From assembly GCF_005233875.1 (NCBI RefSeq), contig NZ_SZPZ01000002.1, positions 620,001 to 684,000 of the forward strand: DNA of 64,000 nucleotides, in the 5' to 3' direction. This DNA is from Kribbella jiaozuonensis. Its GTDB lineage: Bacteria; Actinomycetota; Actinomycetes; Propionibacteriales; Kribbellaceae. Shown here in pieces: positions 1-8,786 of the stretch. Positions within the stretch are counted from its first letter, which is position 1. The number at the start of each line of letters is the position of its first letter. The notes below the pieces were generated by a model. That model saw only the letters and a program-made list of their open reading frames with translations, did not search any database and was not told the origin of the DNA. The position numbers and the translations under genes are program-made.

Positions 1-114
1 TTCCATCGCCCGGGCGACCACGGACGCCCGGCTCGTCGCCTTGTCGGTGGCGACGAGCTCGTCCATGAAATCGACCAGATCGTCCGGCAGCCTGACCGTG
101 ATCTGTTTGCTCAT
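1..114 (-). CDS. Ribbon-helix-helix DNA-binding protein, partial (antitoxin-like)
   Basis: The 38 visible codons start at ATG 114 and run off the left window edge. The N-terminus MSKQITVRLPDDLVDFMDEL has the short beta-strand plus helix pattern of CopG/Arc-type ribbon-helix-helix proteins, which bind DNA as dimers and are often the antitoxin of a toxin-antitoxin pair. The rest of the gene and any toxin partner lie outside the window, so the antitoxin role is inference from the fold only. Confidence 0.65.
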   Translation of the reverse strand, partial: MSKQITVRLPDDLVDFMDELVATDKATSRASVVARAME

Positions 115-138
115 ACCACGACCATACCGCTATGGGAT

Positions 139-969
139 TCATTTCGGTAGCGTCGTCTGCCGCTCCAGCGTCTCCCACAGTCGCGCGGCGGCCGCGGTGT
201 CCTGGGCGGCGGCGGACGGGTCGGTACGGCGTTCGCGGGAGTAGTACAGGCCAGTCTCGTCGGCCACGTCCGGCGAGATGGCTAGCCAGACGAGCGTCTC
301 GGCGCCCTGCTCCGGGGTACGGGCGAACGGTTTGGTCATCGCCATCATCAGCTTCATCAGGCGCCCGTTGTTCAGGTTGAACCCGGTCGCGACCAGCCCG
401 GGCTCGAACGTGTAGGTGCGGATCATCGGCACCCGCTTCGCCAGTTCCGAGCTGAGCAGGATCAGCGCGAGCTTGGTCTCGCCGTACCGCCGCATCGAGC
501 CGCCGGTGAGTTTGGCGGACGACGAGAAGTACCGCTCGCCGTTGAGGTCGTCGAAGTCGATCTGCTTCGCCCGCTCGTGCTCGTCCGAGGCGGTCCCGAT
601 CACCCGCGCCCAGGGAGAGAGGTGACCAACGAGCAGAGTGGTGATCAGGTACGGCGCGACCACGTTCAACGCCCACGTCAGCTCGATCCCGTCGGCCGAC
701 ACCTGGTGGCTGGTGAACATCGCGCCGGCGTTGTTCACCAGTACGTCGATCGCCGGCGCCCGCCCCCGGACGTCCCGCACCATCTCCCGGATCGACGCCT
801 GCGACGTCAGATCCGCCTCGAACACATCCGCCCCGCCGAGTTCCCCCGCAACCCGCTCGGCCTTCCCCCGATCCCTGGCCACCAACCCGACCCGGGCCCC
901 CTGCGCCGCCAGCCCCCGAGCGCCGGCCAACCCGATCCCGTTGGTCCCACCCGTGATCAACACGTACAT
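139..969 (-). CDS. SDR family NAD(P)-dependent oxidoreductase
   Basis: Classical-size short-chain dehydrogenase/reductase of 276 aa. The Rossmann nucleotide-binding glycine motif TGGTNGIG is at residues 6-13, the NNAG motif at 79-82, the probable catalytic Ser in GTASDE near 128, and the YxxxK pair at Tyr162/Lys166. R31/R33 after the second beta strand suggest NADP(H) preference. The sequence resembles the retinol dehydrogenase/WW-domain oxidoreductase-like group of SDRs, whose bacterial substrates are mostly unknown. A strong Shine-Dalgarno (GGGGAGGAG) precedes ATG 969, and a TAGACT -10-like box lies upstream of it. It is a single-gene unit. Confidence 0.85.
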   Translation of the reverse strand: MYVLITGGTNGIGLAGARGLAAQGARVGLVARDRGKAERVAGELGGADVFEADLTSQASIREMVRDVRGRAPAIDVLVNNAGAMFTSHQVSADGIELTWALNVVAPYLITTLLVGHLSPWARVIGTASDEHERAKQIDFDDLNGERYFSSSAKLTGGSMRRYGETKLALILLSSELAKRVPMIRTYTFEPGLVATGFNLNNGRLMKLMMAMTKPFARTPEQGAETLVWLAISPDVADETGLYYSRERRTDPSAAAQDTAAAARLWETLERQTTLPK

Positions 970-1055
970 CGCCCGACTCCTCCCCTAGGCATACCTCGAC
1001 CGGAGTCTAGGGACGCACGGGGCCCGTCGCCCTCAGTTGGACGACGTTCGAAATG

Positions 1056-1727
1056 TCAGTTGGGGGAGAGCGTGGACCAGCTGATCAGGTCGAAGGCGGG
1101 GAGGGAGGGCAGCGCGGTGATGGCGGCCAGTTCGTTGTCGATGAGGCCGACGAGTTGGGCCAGGCGGGTGGTGACGTCGGTGGCCTCGAGGAGTTTCTGG
1201 CGGTCGGGGGTCATGAGTTTCATCGCCGCCGACATCAGATAGGACAGCGTGCTCGGGTCGTCGGGCAGTTCGCCCAGGTGCAGGCCGGGGCGGCTGATCT
1301 CGCTGACGGCCTCGGCGTACTTCCGGAAACGCTTGACCGCGACCATCGCCGTACCCAGCGGGTCGTCGCCGAGGTCGTCGTCGAGCCACTCGACGTCCGC
1401 GACCAGGTAGTCACCGGTGCCGTCGAGCTCCGAGACCTTGAACCGCCGGTTGCCGGTCAGCGTCACCTCGACCGGGCCGTCGTCGTCCGCGTCGAGCGTG
1501 ATCTCGGAGATCGTCGCCGCGCAGCCCGTCCCGTACAGCGACCTGAAGACCCGCTCTCCCAGCTCGTAGCCGTCCCGTACGGCGAGTGCCCCGCACACCA
1601 GCTCGCCGCCGTTCTCGACCAGGTCGCGGACCACCGCGCGGCCCTGGACGTCGGTCACCGGAATCGGGAGCACCAGCCCGGGAAAGATCACCGTGTCGAC
1701 AGTGAGCAACGGCAGGCGGGAGTCCAT
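1056..1727 (-). CDS. LON peptidase substrate-binding domain protein
   Basis: This 223-aa protein opens with the LPLLTVDTVIFPGLVLPIPV pattern of the N-terminal (LAN/PUA-like) domain of Lon protease, but has no AAA+ or serine-lysine protease domain. Such stand-alone LON-domain proteins are widespread in actinobacteria and their function is unknown; substrate recognition for proteolysis is the usual guess. The ATG at 1727 is chosen because a TAGGCT -10 box ends 7 nt upstream, as expected for a leaderless message. Confidence 0.85.
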   Translation of the reverse strand: MDSRLPLLTVDTVIFPGLVLPIPVTDVQGRAVVRDLVENGGELVCGALAVRDGYELGERVFRSLYGTGCAATISEITLDADDDGPVEVTLTGNRRFKVSELDGTGDYLVADVEWLDDDLGDDPLGTAMVAVKRFRKYAEAVSEISRPGLHLGELPDDPSTLSYLMSAAMKLMTPDRQKLLEATDVTTRLAQLVGLIDNELAAITALPSLPAFDLISWSTLSPN

Positions 1728-1734
1728 ACCAACG

Positions 1735-1740
1735 AGCCTA
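1735..1740 (-). promoter_or_regulatory. Probable leaderless -10 box of the LON-domain gene
   Basis: TAGGCT on the minus strand, 7 nt before ATG 1727. This spacing puts the transcription start at or next to the start codon. No clear -35 is visible. Confidence 0.5.
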
Positions 1741-1978
1741 GTGGACGAACGCCGCGACCACGCCCGGTGACAGCGCCGGTACGGCGAGGATTCGGATGAC
1801 GTGAACCTACAGCGATCCGCACGCTCGGGCGTCCTCCAGGTTGACGAAAGTCACGACCTGGGAGGAACGAATGCGCAACCGACGACCATCGATGGTCCGC
1901 GTCGGCTGAGGGTAGGTGCCGGTGCTCCTGGCTCGGCCGGGTTGTGGATACCGGTCGGGCGGGGAGGTGGTGCCCAAC

Positions 1979-1984
1979 TAGACT
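1979..1984 (+). promoter_or_regulatory. Probable leaderless -10 box of the his operon
   Basis: TAGACT lies 6 nt before hisD ATG 1991, so the his mRNA is probably leaderless. That leaves no room for a T-box or leader-peptide attenuator in the transcript. The 1728-1978 stretch upstream holds no gene I can support. Confidence 0.55.
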
Positions 1985-1990
1985 GACGGC

Positions 1991-3316
1991 ATGATTCGCC
2001 GCGTCGACCTGCGGGGCCGAGTGGCGGCCGGAGAGGTTACCGACCTCCAAGCCGAAGTGAATGCCCTCGTCCCCCGAGCCGTGTTCGACGTCGAGAAGGC
2101 TCTCGACGTCGTCCGACCCATCTGCCTGGACGTCCGCCATCGCGGCCTCGAGGCGATCAGGGAGTTCGGCGAGAAGTTCGACCATGTGCGAGTCGAGGAC
2201 ATCCGGGTCCCGGCCGAGGCGCTGAAGACCGCGCTCGAGGAGCTCGACCCTGAGGTGCGCAGCGCCTTCGAGGAGTCGATCCGGCGCGTCCGTGAGGTCA
2301 GCCAGGACGAGCTCACCGCCGACATCGCCTCCGAGCCCGCGCCCGGCGGCCGGGTGACGCAGCGGTTCGTCCCGGTCCAGCGGGTGGGTCTCTACGTGCC
2401 GGGCGGCCGAGCGCCGCTGGCGTCTTCAGTGGTCATGAACGTCGTCCCGGCGCAGGTGGCCGGCGTACCGTCGCTTGCCGTTGCATCCCCGCCACAGAAG
2501 GAGTTCGGCGGCCTGCCGCACCCGACGGTGCTGGCGGTTTGCGCGTTGCTGGGGATCGACGAGGTGTACGCGATCGGCGGCGCGCAGGCGATCGCCGGGT
2601 TCGCGTACGGGTTCGACGGGTGCCGCAAGGTCAACCTGATCACGGGACCGGGCAACATCTACGTCGTTGCCGCCAAGCGGTTCCTGCTCGGTGAGGTCGG
2701 CATCGACTCCGAGGCCGGTCCGACCGAGATCGCGATCCTGGCCGACGACACCGCCGATCCCAAGCATGTCGCCGCCGACCTGATCAGCCAGGCCGAGCAC
2801 GACCCGATGGCCGCCAGCGTCCTGGTGACCCCGTCCGAATCCTTGGCCGCTGCCGTTGAGGCAGAGCTGCCACAGCAGGTGGCGCAGACCAAGCACCACG
2901 AGCGCGTGACCGAGGCGCTGACCGGTCAGCAGTCGGCCGTCGTCCTGGTCGACGACCTCGACCAGGGCACCGCGGTCGTCGATGCGTACGCCGCTGAGCA
3001 CCTCGAGATCCAGACCGTGGACGCTGAGGAGCGGGCCGGGCTGATCTCCAACGCCGGCGCGATCTTCGTCGGCGGCTGGTCGCCGGTGTCGCTCGGCGAC
3101 TACTGCGCCGGGTCCAACCACGTCCTCCCGACGGCCGGTTGTGCCTGCCATTCGTCAGGCCTGTCCGTGCGTAGCTTCCTGAAGGCGGTCCACGTCGTCA
3201 ACTACTCCCGCGACGCGTTGCACGAGGTCGCCGGCCACGTGCTCGCGCTTGCCCACGCCGAGGACCTTCCGGCCCACGGCGCCGCCGTTTCCGCCCGATT
3301 CCCCGGAGAGCACTGA
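1991..3316 (+). CDS. hisD: Histidinol dehydrogenase
   Basis: Catalyses the last two steps of histidine synthesis, oxidising L-histidinol to L-histidine with two NAD+, in the cytoplasm. The 441 aa match the family length. Recognisable blocks include the [11 protein letters not shown] segment, [12 protein letters not shown], the [10 protein letters not shown] segment, and SQAEHDPMA carrying the Gln and His zinc ligands. First gene of a his operon: its TGA overlaps the ATG of hisC by one base. The leaderless -10 box at 1979-1984 supports the ATG at 1991. Confidence 0.97.
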   Translation: MIRRVDLRGRVAAGEVTDLQAEVNALVPRAVFDVEKALDVVRPICLDVRHRGLEAIREFGEKFDHVRVEDIRVPAEALKTALEELDPEVRSAFEESIRRVREVSQDELTADIASEPAPGGRVTQRFVPVQRVGLYVPGGRAPLASSVVMNVVPAQVAGVPSLAVASPPQKEFGGLPHPTVLAVCALLGIDEVYAIGGAQAIAGFAYGFDGCRKVNLITGPGNIYVVAAKRFLLGEVGIDSEAGPTEIAILADDTADPKHVAADLISQAEHDPMAASVLVTPSESLAAAVEAELPQQVAQTKHHERVTEALTGQQSAVVLVDDLDQGTAVVDAYAAEHLEIQTVDAEERAGLISNAGAIFVGGWSPVSLGDYCAGSNHVLPTAGCACHSSGLSVRSFLKAVHVVNYSRDALHEVAGHVLALAHAEDLPAHGAAVSARFPGEH

Positions 3317-4434
3317 TGGGCCGCTTCGACGGGTTGCCGATCCGCGACGAGCTGAAGAGCTTCGAGCCGTACGGCGCCCCGCAGCTAGACGTACCCGTGC
3401 TGCTCAACGTCAACGAGAACCCGTATCCGGCGAGCGAGGAGACGGTCGCGGACATCGCCGCCGCCGTCTCGGTCGCCGCCCGCGGGATGAACCGCTACCC
3501 GGACCGCGAGTTCATGGACCTGCGCGCGGACCTCGCGGCGTACCTGGCCCGCGAGTCCGGTGCACAGCTCGAGCCCGAGCAGATCTGGGCGGCGAACGGG
3601 TCCAACGAGGTCATGCTGCACATCCTGCAGGCCTTCGGCGGTCCCGGACGTACGGCGCTGTCGTTCGCGCCGACGTACTCGATGTATCCGGAGTACGCCC
3701 GGGACACGAACACGGCCTGGGTCGCCGGCCGCCGGGCCGAGGACTTCACCCTCGACCAGAGCAAGGCGCTGGCCGCGATCTCCAGGCACCACCCGTCGGT
3801 CGTGCTGCTTGCCTCACCCAACAACCCGACCGGGACGGCGCTGCCGATCGAGGTCGTCGAGGCGATCGCGGCCCGGACCGCGGCGCTGGGCTCGGTGCTC
3901 GTGGTCGACGAGGCGTACGCCGAGTTCCGCCGCGCCGGGACGCCGAGCGCGGTGTCGCTGCTGCCGTCGTACCCGAATCTCGCCGTTGCGCGGACGATGT
4001 CGAAGGCGTTCGCGATGGCCGGCGGCCGGGTCGGATACCTTGCCGCGAGCAAGCAGTTCGTCGACGCGCTGCGGATCGTCCGCCTGCCGTACCACCTGTC
4101 CGCGGTGACGCAGGCCGTCGCGCGGGCCGCGTTGCGGCACTCCGACGAACTGCTCGGCCGGGTCGAGCAGCTTCGGGTCGAGCGTGACGAGACCGTCGAC
4201 TGGCTGCGCGCGCAGGGCCTGCGCGCGGTCGACTCGGACGCGAACTTCGTGCTGTTCGGGACGTTCGCCGACCGGCACGCGGTGTGGCAGTCGTTGCTCG
4301 ACGACGGCGTACTGATCCGCGAGACCGGACCGGACGGCTGGCTGCGGGTCTCGATCGGCACCGGCGAGGAGATGGCCGCGTTCCGCGCTTCACTGGAGCG
4401 CATCCTCAAGACAGACACTGGAAGGCTGACATGA
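3316..4434 (+). CDS. hisC: Histidinol-phosphate aminotransferase
   Basis: PLP-dependent class I/II aminotransferase of 372 aa that converts imidazole acetol phosphate and glutamate to histidinol phosphate. The PLP lysine is Lys230 in the [15 protein letters not shown] motif; [12 protein letters not shown] and the VVDEAYAEF cofactor-binding stretch are also present. Translationally coupled on both sides: TGATG with hisD, ATGA with hisB. Actinobacterial HisC can also serve phenylalanine/tyrosine transamination, but the operon context makes histidine the main role. Confidence 0.97.
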   Translation: MGRFDGLPIRDELKSFEPYGAPQLDVPVLLNVNENPYPASEETVADIAAAVSVAARGMNRYPDREFMDLRADLAAYLARESGAQLEPEQIWAANGSNEVMLHILQAFGGPGRTALSFAPTYSMYPEYARDTNTAWVAGRRAEDFTLDQSKALAAISRHHPSVVLLASPNNPTGTALPIEVVEAIAARTAALGSVLVVDEAYAEFRRAGTPSAVSLLPSYPNLAVARTMSKAFAMAGGRVGYLAASKQFVDALRIVRLPYHLSAVTQAVARAALRHSDELLGRVEQLRVERDETVDWLRAQGLRAVDSDANFVLFGTFADRHAVWQSLLDDGVLIRETGPDGWLRVSIGTGEEMAAFRASLERILKTDTGRLT

Positions 4435-5030
4435 CGCGCACTGCCCGGATCGATCGGGAGACCAGCGAGTCCAAGGTCCTGGTCGAGCTCGACCTGGACG
4501 GCACCGGTCGCGCCGATATCTCAACCGGCGTTGGGTTCTACGACCACATGCTCAACGCGCTGGCCAAGCACGCCCTGCTCGATCTGCACGTCAACACGGT
4601 CGGCGACCTGGAGATCGACGCGCACCACACGGTCGAGGACACCGCGATCGGCATCGGCCAGGCGCTTCGCGAGGCTCTGGGGGACAAGAGCGGCATCCGG
4701 CGCTTCGGCGACGCGACCGTCCCGCTGGACGAGGCGCTCGTGCACTGCACGGTCGACCTGTCCGGCCGGCCGTACTGCGTGCACACCGGCGAGCCCGAGG
4801 GCCAGGTCTACGCGATCATCGGCGGCGACTACGCCGGTTCGCTGACCCAGCACGTGTTCGAGACGCTCGCGTTCAACGCGGCGATCTGCATCCACGTCCG
4901 GGTGCTGTCCGGTCGCGACCCGCACCACATCGTCGAGGCGCAGTTCAAGGCGTTCGCCCGCGCGCTGCGGGCCGCGGCCGAGCTCGACCCGCGGCAACCG
5001 GGGATCCCGTCGACCAAGGGTGCTCTGTGA
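4431..5030 (+). CDS. hisB: Imidazoleglycerol-phosphate dehydratase
   Basis: Monofunctional HisB of 199 aa that dehydrates imidazole glycerol phosphate to imidazole acetol phosphate at a di-manganese centre. The two duplicated histidine-rich motifs are visible, [12 protein letters not shown] in the first half and [17 protein letters not shown] in the second. An in-frame start exists upstream at 4284 inside hisC, but ATG 4431 ([15 protein letters not shown]) is the family N-terminus and overlaps the hisC stop as ATGA. The next gene, hisH, overlaps its stop as GTGA. Confidence 0.97.
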   Translation: MTRTARIDRETSESKVLVELDLDGTGRADISTGVGFYDHMLNALAKHALLDLHVNTVGDLEIDAHHTVEDTAIGIGQALREALGDKSGIRRFGDATVPLDEALVHCTVDLSGRPYCVHTGEPEGQVYAIIGGDYAGSLTQHVFETLAFNAAICIHVRVLSGRDPHHIVEAQFKAFARALRAAAELDPRQPGIPSTKGAL

Positions 5031-5668
5031 GCAAGAAGGTCGTCCTGCTCGACTACGGCTCGGGGAACATCCGGTCGGGGGAGCGGGCGCTGCAACGCGT
5101 CGGCGCCGACGTGACGGTGACCTCGGACTTCGAGCAGGCCTGCAACGCCGACGGCCTGCTGGTGCCGGGTGTCGGCGCGTTCGAGGCCTGCATGACCGGC
5201 CTGAAGGCGGTCCGGGGCGACGTCGTGGTGGACCGCCGGCTGGCCGGCGGCCGGCCGGTGCTCGGCATCTGCGTCGGTATGCAGATCCTGTTCGCCCGCG
5301 GCATCGAGCACGGCGTCGAGACCGACGGCTGCGACCAGTGGCCCGGCACGGTCGAGCGCCTCCAGCCCGAGGAGGCCCAGCCGGTCCCGCACATGGGTTG
5401 GAACACCGTCGACGTACCGTCCGGCAGCACGCTGTTCGACGGCATCGAGAAGGACCGCTTCTACTTCGTCCACTCGTACGGCGTCCGCCGCTGGGACCTC
5501 GTCGACACCCGCGAGTCGGTGTCCCCGCTGGTCACCTGGACGACGTACGGCGGTGACCGTTTCGTCGCCGCCGTGGAGAACGGTCCACTCAGCGCGACCC
5601 AGTTCCACCCGGAGAAGTCCGGCGATGCCGGTGCAGCCCTCCTCGAGAACTGGGTCCGTTCGCTCTAG
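5027..5668 (+). CDS. hisH: Imidazole glycerol phosphate synthase, glutaminase subunit
   Basis: Class I glutamine amidotransferase of 213 aa that supplies ammonia to HisF. The nucleophile is Cys82 in LGICVGMQ and the catalytic His/Glu pair is in QFHPEKSG near the C-terminus; DYGSGNIRS at the N-terminus is the family signature. GTG 5027 overlaps the hisB stop. The usual partners hisA/priA and hisF do not follow: the gene ends tail-to-tail with a four-base overlap with a minus-strand gene, so the cyclase partner must be encoded elsewhere. Confidence 0.96.
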   Translation: MSKKVVLLDYGSGNIRSGERALQRVGADVTVTSDFEQACNADGLLVPGVGAFEACMTGLKAVRGDVVVDRRLAGGRPVLGICVGMQILFARGIEHGVETDGCDQWPGTVERLQPEEAQPVPHMGWNTVDVPSGSTLFDGIEKDRFYFVHSYGVRRWDLVDTRESVSPLVTWTTYGGDRFVAAVENGPLSATQFHPEKSGDAGAALLENWVRSL

Positions 5669-6072
5669 GCGCCCGGGAAGGCGATGGGCGCGCCGCCCCA
5701 GGTGAGTTGGCTGGTCGCCGTGCCGAGCAGGCTCTCGATCGCCCACGCCCGCACGGCAGGTTGTTCGGCGGCCTCGACCAGGTCGCCGTACACCGCCGCG
5801 ATCCGGCGCTCGATCACCAGGACCAGCGCGGTCGCCGTGGCGGCGTTCGTGACCGCCTGGGGGAGGTCGTACGCCGGTTCGGCTGCGACCGGGGTCTCGC
5901 CGGCGGCGACCAGCAGCGCGCTCAGGTGATCGCGGTTGTCGCGGTGCCGCGCGAACGTCTCGGTCGCCTCCTGGAACCGCGCGCCGTTGAGCTTGCCGCC
6001 GGCCACGCCCACGCCGTACATCGCGGCATGCTCACCCGCGAGAGCTGCCTGCAGGGCCTCGACCTGATTCAC
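5665..6072 (-). CDS. Ferritin-like domain protein (DUF4439-like)
   Basis: 135-aa, helix-rich protein with the [13 protein letters not shown] and [21 protein letters not shown] segments seen in actinobacterial DUF4439 ferritin-like four-helix bundles. A longer in-frame reading exists up to 6654, but its N-terminal half lies over the lipoprotein gene in another frame. GTG 6072 is chosen because it overlaps the lipoprotein stop (GTGA), so the two genes are translationally coupled. Metal binding is not proven: I see Glu and His residues but not a complete ExxH ferritin set. Function unknown. Confidence 0.75.
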   Translation of the reverse strand: MNQVEALQAALAGEHAAMYGVGVAGGKLNGARFQEATETFARHRDNRDHLSALLVAAGETPVAAEPAYDLPQAVTNAATATALVLVIERRIAAVYGDLVEAAEQPAVRAWAIESLLGTATSQLTWGGAPIAFPGA

Positions 6073-6623
6073 GACTTGTCCTTCTTCTTCGGCGGGGTCA
6101 GCGTGGAGCTCAGCTGGGTCTGGGCTGCGGCGATCTCGGCGAGCAGGCGGGCGGGCGCGCCGGACAGCTTGGACGCGGCGGCAGCGTTCGTGGCTGCTGC
6201 GATCGCCTCCTGCTTCGCGACCGTCGTCAGCGCGGCCACGGACGAGGCAGGCACTGCGACGGCCTTCGCGGCCTTGGCGGCCACGCCGTCGGTCTCCTTG
6301 AGCTTCACGAGGTGACTGGCGTGGTACTTCGCCCCGGCGGCGAGCTGGGCCCGCAGCGCGGGGAACTTGCGGCTCACGTTTGCGTAGAGCTGGGACAATT
6401 GGGTCACCTGGGTCGCTGCCACACTGAGCGCCGCGACGATCGCCGGGTCCACGGTCGGAGTCTCCCCGCCCGGGCTCTGCGAGGACGACGGTCCACCGTT
6501 CACGGCACCCGGCGTACCGGACCCGGCGGCGGCGTCGTCCTTGCAGCCGGTCAGCGCGAGCGCGCCGGGAACAAGGGCGGCGGTCACGACAGCAGCGCGT
6601 CGGGTCAGGCGGCGTTCGAGCAC
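6069..6623 (-). CDS. Putative lipoprotein, partner of the ferritin-like protein
   Basis: 184-aa exported protein. The N-terminus has arginines (MLERRLTRRA), a hydrophobic stretch, and a lipobox ending LTGC with the acylated Cys at about residue 27. The mature part begins with a Gly/Ser/Pro-rich linker and continues as Ala/Lys-rich helix, ending PPKKKDKS. I do not recognise a domain beyond the length and helical pattern typical of DUF4439-associated lipoproteins. It is cotranscribed with the downstream ferritin-like gene. Confidence 0.75.
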   Translation of the reverse strand: MLERRLTRRAAVVTAALVPGALALTGCKDDAAAGSGTPGAVNGGPSSSQSPGGETPTVDPAIVAALSVAATQVTQLSQLYANVSRKFPALRAQLAAGAKYHASHLVKLKETDGVAAKAAKAVAVPASSVAALTTVAKQEAIAAATNAAAASKLSGAPARLLAEIAAAQTQLSSTLTPPKKKDKS

Positions 6624-6775
6624 GCCGGAACGATACCCGGTGACGCGCCGACACCTGCCTGGGACGAGCCGGTGACCCGGATCGCGGGACCGTCCGGCTA
6701 AGGTGGGCTACTGCCCTTGGCGCGACCGCCAGGGGTGGAACGGGTGCACAACTGGAGAGAGAGGCAGGTCAACCT

Positions 6776-7315
6776 GTGAGCCGAAAGCCAGACCACACGG
6801 ACACCACGAGCCTCGAGAACTTCCTGCGGCCGATCGTCGAGCAGTTCGGCTGCGACCTGGAGGCCGCCGATGTGACACCGGCCGGCCGCCGCCGGCTGCT
6901 GCGCGTCCTCGTCGACCGCGACGGCGGGATCAGCCTTGACGACGTCGCCGACGTCACCCGGGCCATCTCCAAGGCGCTCGACGCCGACGACATCATGGGC
7001 GACGGCGCGTACACGCTGGAGGTATCCAGCCCCGGCGTGGACCGGCCGCTGACCCTGCCCCGGCACTGGCGCCGCAACGTCAAGCGCCTGGTCGCCGTCA
7101 CGCTGAACTCCGGCGGCAAGGTGACCGGCCGGATCAAGTCCGCCTCCGAGGAGGCGGCCGAACTGGACGTGAACGGCAAGGCGCGGACGATCGCGTACGC
7201 CGACGTGGCCAAGGCCAAGGTCCAGATCGAATTCAACCGGGCTGCCGGCAACGACACTGAGCCATCTATTTCTGGTGGAGAAACACCTGCCGACGGCACG
7301 GTGGAGGAGAACTGA
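6776..7315 (+). CDS. rimP: Ribosome maturation factor RimP
   Basis: Needed for maturation of the 30S subunit. The 179-aa protein has the two-domain RimP layout: an N-terminal alpha/beta part with [12 protein letters not shown] and [22 protein letters not shown], the [22 protein letters not shown] signature, then a C-terminal SH3-like part. The start is GTG 6776, preceded by GAGAGAGG. It ends one base before nusA, the usual actinobacterial arrangement, so the two are one operon. Confidence 0.95.
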   Translation: MSRKPDHTDTTSLENFLRPIVEQFGCDLEAADVTPAGRRRLLRVLVDRDGGISLDDVADVTRAISKALDADDIMGDGAYTLEVSSPGVDRPLTLPRHWRRNVKRLVAVTLNSGGKVTGRIKSASEEAAELDVNGKARTIAYADVAKAKVQIEFNRAAGNDTEPSISGGETPADGTVEEN

Positions 7316-7316
7316 C

Positions 7317-8309
7317 ATGGACATCGACATGGCCGTCCTGCGGTCGCTCGAACGGGAGAAGGACATCGCCCTCGAGGTCGTCGTCGAGGCGATCGAGGCG
7401 GCGCTGCTGGTCGCGTACCACCGCACCGAGGGCGCCCAGCAGCACGCCCGGGTCGAGCTGGACCGCAAGACCGGGCACGTGACCGTGTACGCACGGGAGC
7501 TGGCCGAGGACGGCACACTGGCCCGCGAGTACGACGACACCCCGGCCGACTTCGGCCGGATCGCGGCCACCACGGCCAAGCAGATCATCCTGCAGCGGCT
7601 GCGCGACGCCGAGGACGAGGTCCGGTACGGCGAGTTCTCCGGCAAGGAGGGCGACATCGTCTCCGGTGTCGTCCAGCAGGGCCGCGACCCGCGCTCGGTG
7701 ATGGTCGACCTCGGCAAGATCGAGGCCGTGCTGCCCGCGCCGGAGCAGGTCCCGGGGGAGAAGTACGAGCACGGCTCCCGCCTGCGGGTGTACGTCGTCG
7801 GCGTCCGCAAGGGCTTCAAGGGCCCGCAGATCACGGTCAGCCGGACCCACCCGAACCTGGTCAAGAAGCTGTTCGCGCTCGAGGTCCCGGAGATCGCCGA
7901 CGGAACGGTCGAGATCACCGCGATCGCGCGTGAGGCAGGTCACCGGACCAAGATCGCCGTCCGGACCCTGAACCCGTCGGTGAACGGGAAGGGCGCCTGC
8001 ATCGGGCCGATGGGTCAGCGGGTGCGCAACATCATGCACGAGCTGCACGGCGAGAAGATCGACATCATCGACCACAGCGACGACCCGGCGACCTTCGTCG
8101 GGAATGCGCTGTCCCCGGCGCAGGTTACGTCTGTAGAGGTTGTAGACGCCGCAGCCCGTGCTGCCCGCGTCGTCGTACCCGACTATCAGCTGTCGCTGGC
8201 GATCGGCAAGGAGGGGCAGAACGCCCGTCTCGCCGCCCGGCTCACCGGCTGGCGGATCGACATCCGGCCGGATACCGATGTGACGCCTGAGCCGGAGAAG
8301 GTAGACTGA
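7317..8309 (+). CDS. nusA: Transcription termination/antitermination protein NusA
   Basis: 330-aa RNA polymerase-binding factor. An N-terminal polymerase-binding domain ([16 protein letters not shown]) is followed by an S1 domain (about 110-180) and two KH domains ([15 protein letters not shown] and [20 protein letters not shown]). It ends right after the second KH domain, as in other short actinobacterial NusA proteins that lack the acidic C-terminal repeats. An upstream in-frame start at 7275 overlaps rimP; ATG 7317, one base after the rimP stop and behind GTGGAGGAG, is preferred. Confidence 0.96.
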   Translation: MDIDMAVLRSLEREKDIALEVVVEAIEAALLVAYHRTEGAQQHARVELDRKTGHVTVYARELAEDGTLAREYDDTPADFGRIAATTAKQIILQRLRDAEDEVRYGEFSGKEGDIVSGVVQQGRDPRSVMVDLGKIEAVLPAPEQVPGEKYEHGSRLRVYVVGVRKGFKGPQITVSRTHPNLVKKLFALEVPEIADGTVEITAIAREAGHRTKIAVRTLNPSVNGKGACIGPMGQRVRNIMHELHGEKIDIIDHSDDPATFVGNALSPAQVTSVEVVDAAARAARVVVPDYQLSLAIGKEGQNARLAARLTGWRIDIRPDTDVTPEPEKVD

Positions 8310-8354
8310 TCTCTCGGTCGGTCGACTGAGTCGCAACCACACCCTGAGGAAGAA

Positions 8355-8651
8355 GTGACGGACGCGCGCCCTGGCAGGTCCCGGGAGCGCACCTGTATCG
8401 GGTGCCGGAAGCGGTCCAGTCCGGCTGATCTGCTGCGGATGACGGTTTCTGGAGGACTTGTCCTCCCGGATGCCGATCGTCGGGCACCCGGCCGTGGAGC
8501 GCACCTGCACCCCACGACGGAGTGCTTCGAGCTGGCTGTCCGGCGCAAGGCGTTCCCACGGGCCTTCAAGGTCCCGGGGCCGCTCGACGTCACCGGGCTG
8601 CGCGACTACCTCGCACAGCGTGATAATCAACAAGATGTACACGCGGTCTGA
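8355..8651 (+). CDS. ylxR: YlxR family RNA-binding protein
   Basis: Small basic protein of 98 aa (DUF448) with the family signature RTCIGCRKR near residues 12-20 and GRGAHLHPTTECFELAVRRKAF later. YlxR proteins sit between nusA and infB in Gram-positive bacteria and have been linked to RNase P RNA binding and metabolic regulation. GTG 8355 lies behind TGAGGAAGAA. The 135-bp gap after it to infB contains a repeat structure listed separately. Confidence 0.92.
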   Translation: MTDARPGRSRERTCIGCRKRSSPADLLRMTVSGGLVLPDADRRAPGRGAHLHPTTECFELAVRRKAFPRAFKVPGPLDVTGLRDYLAQRDNQQDVHAV

Positions 8652-8680
8652 CCGGACCGTGTGACCGACATGAAGGCGGG

Positions 8681-8741
8681 TCATCGACTCATGACCACTC
8701 GATGAGTGTCGAACGATGAGTGCAATGCGATGAGCATGTAC
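8681..8741 (+). repeat. Three 14-bp direct repeats with CGATGAG core, between ylxR and infB
   Basis: CGATGAG occurs at 8700, 8714 and 8728, an exact 14-bp period; the full units are CGATGAGTGTCGAA, CGATGAGTGCAATG and CGATGAGCATGTAC. Just upstream an inverted copy, TCATCG, begins at 8681. The array lies in the leader of infB downstream of the ylxR stop. It could be a protein-binding array or an RNA structure element; neither is shown by the sequence. Confidence 0.6.
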
Positions 8742-8786
8742 GTCAACTAACGGTCCGCGCCCCAGGCTCGGACCAGAGGGAGAGTA

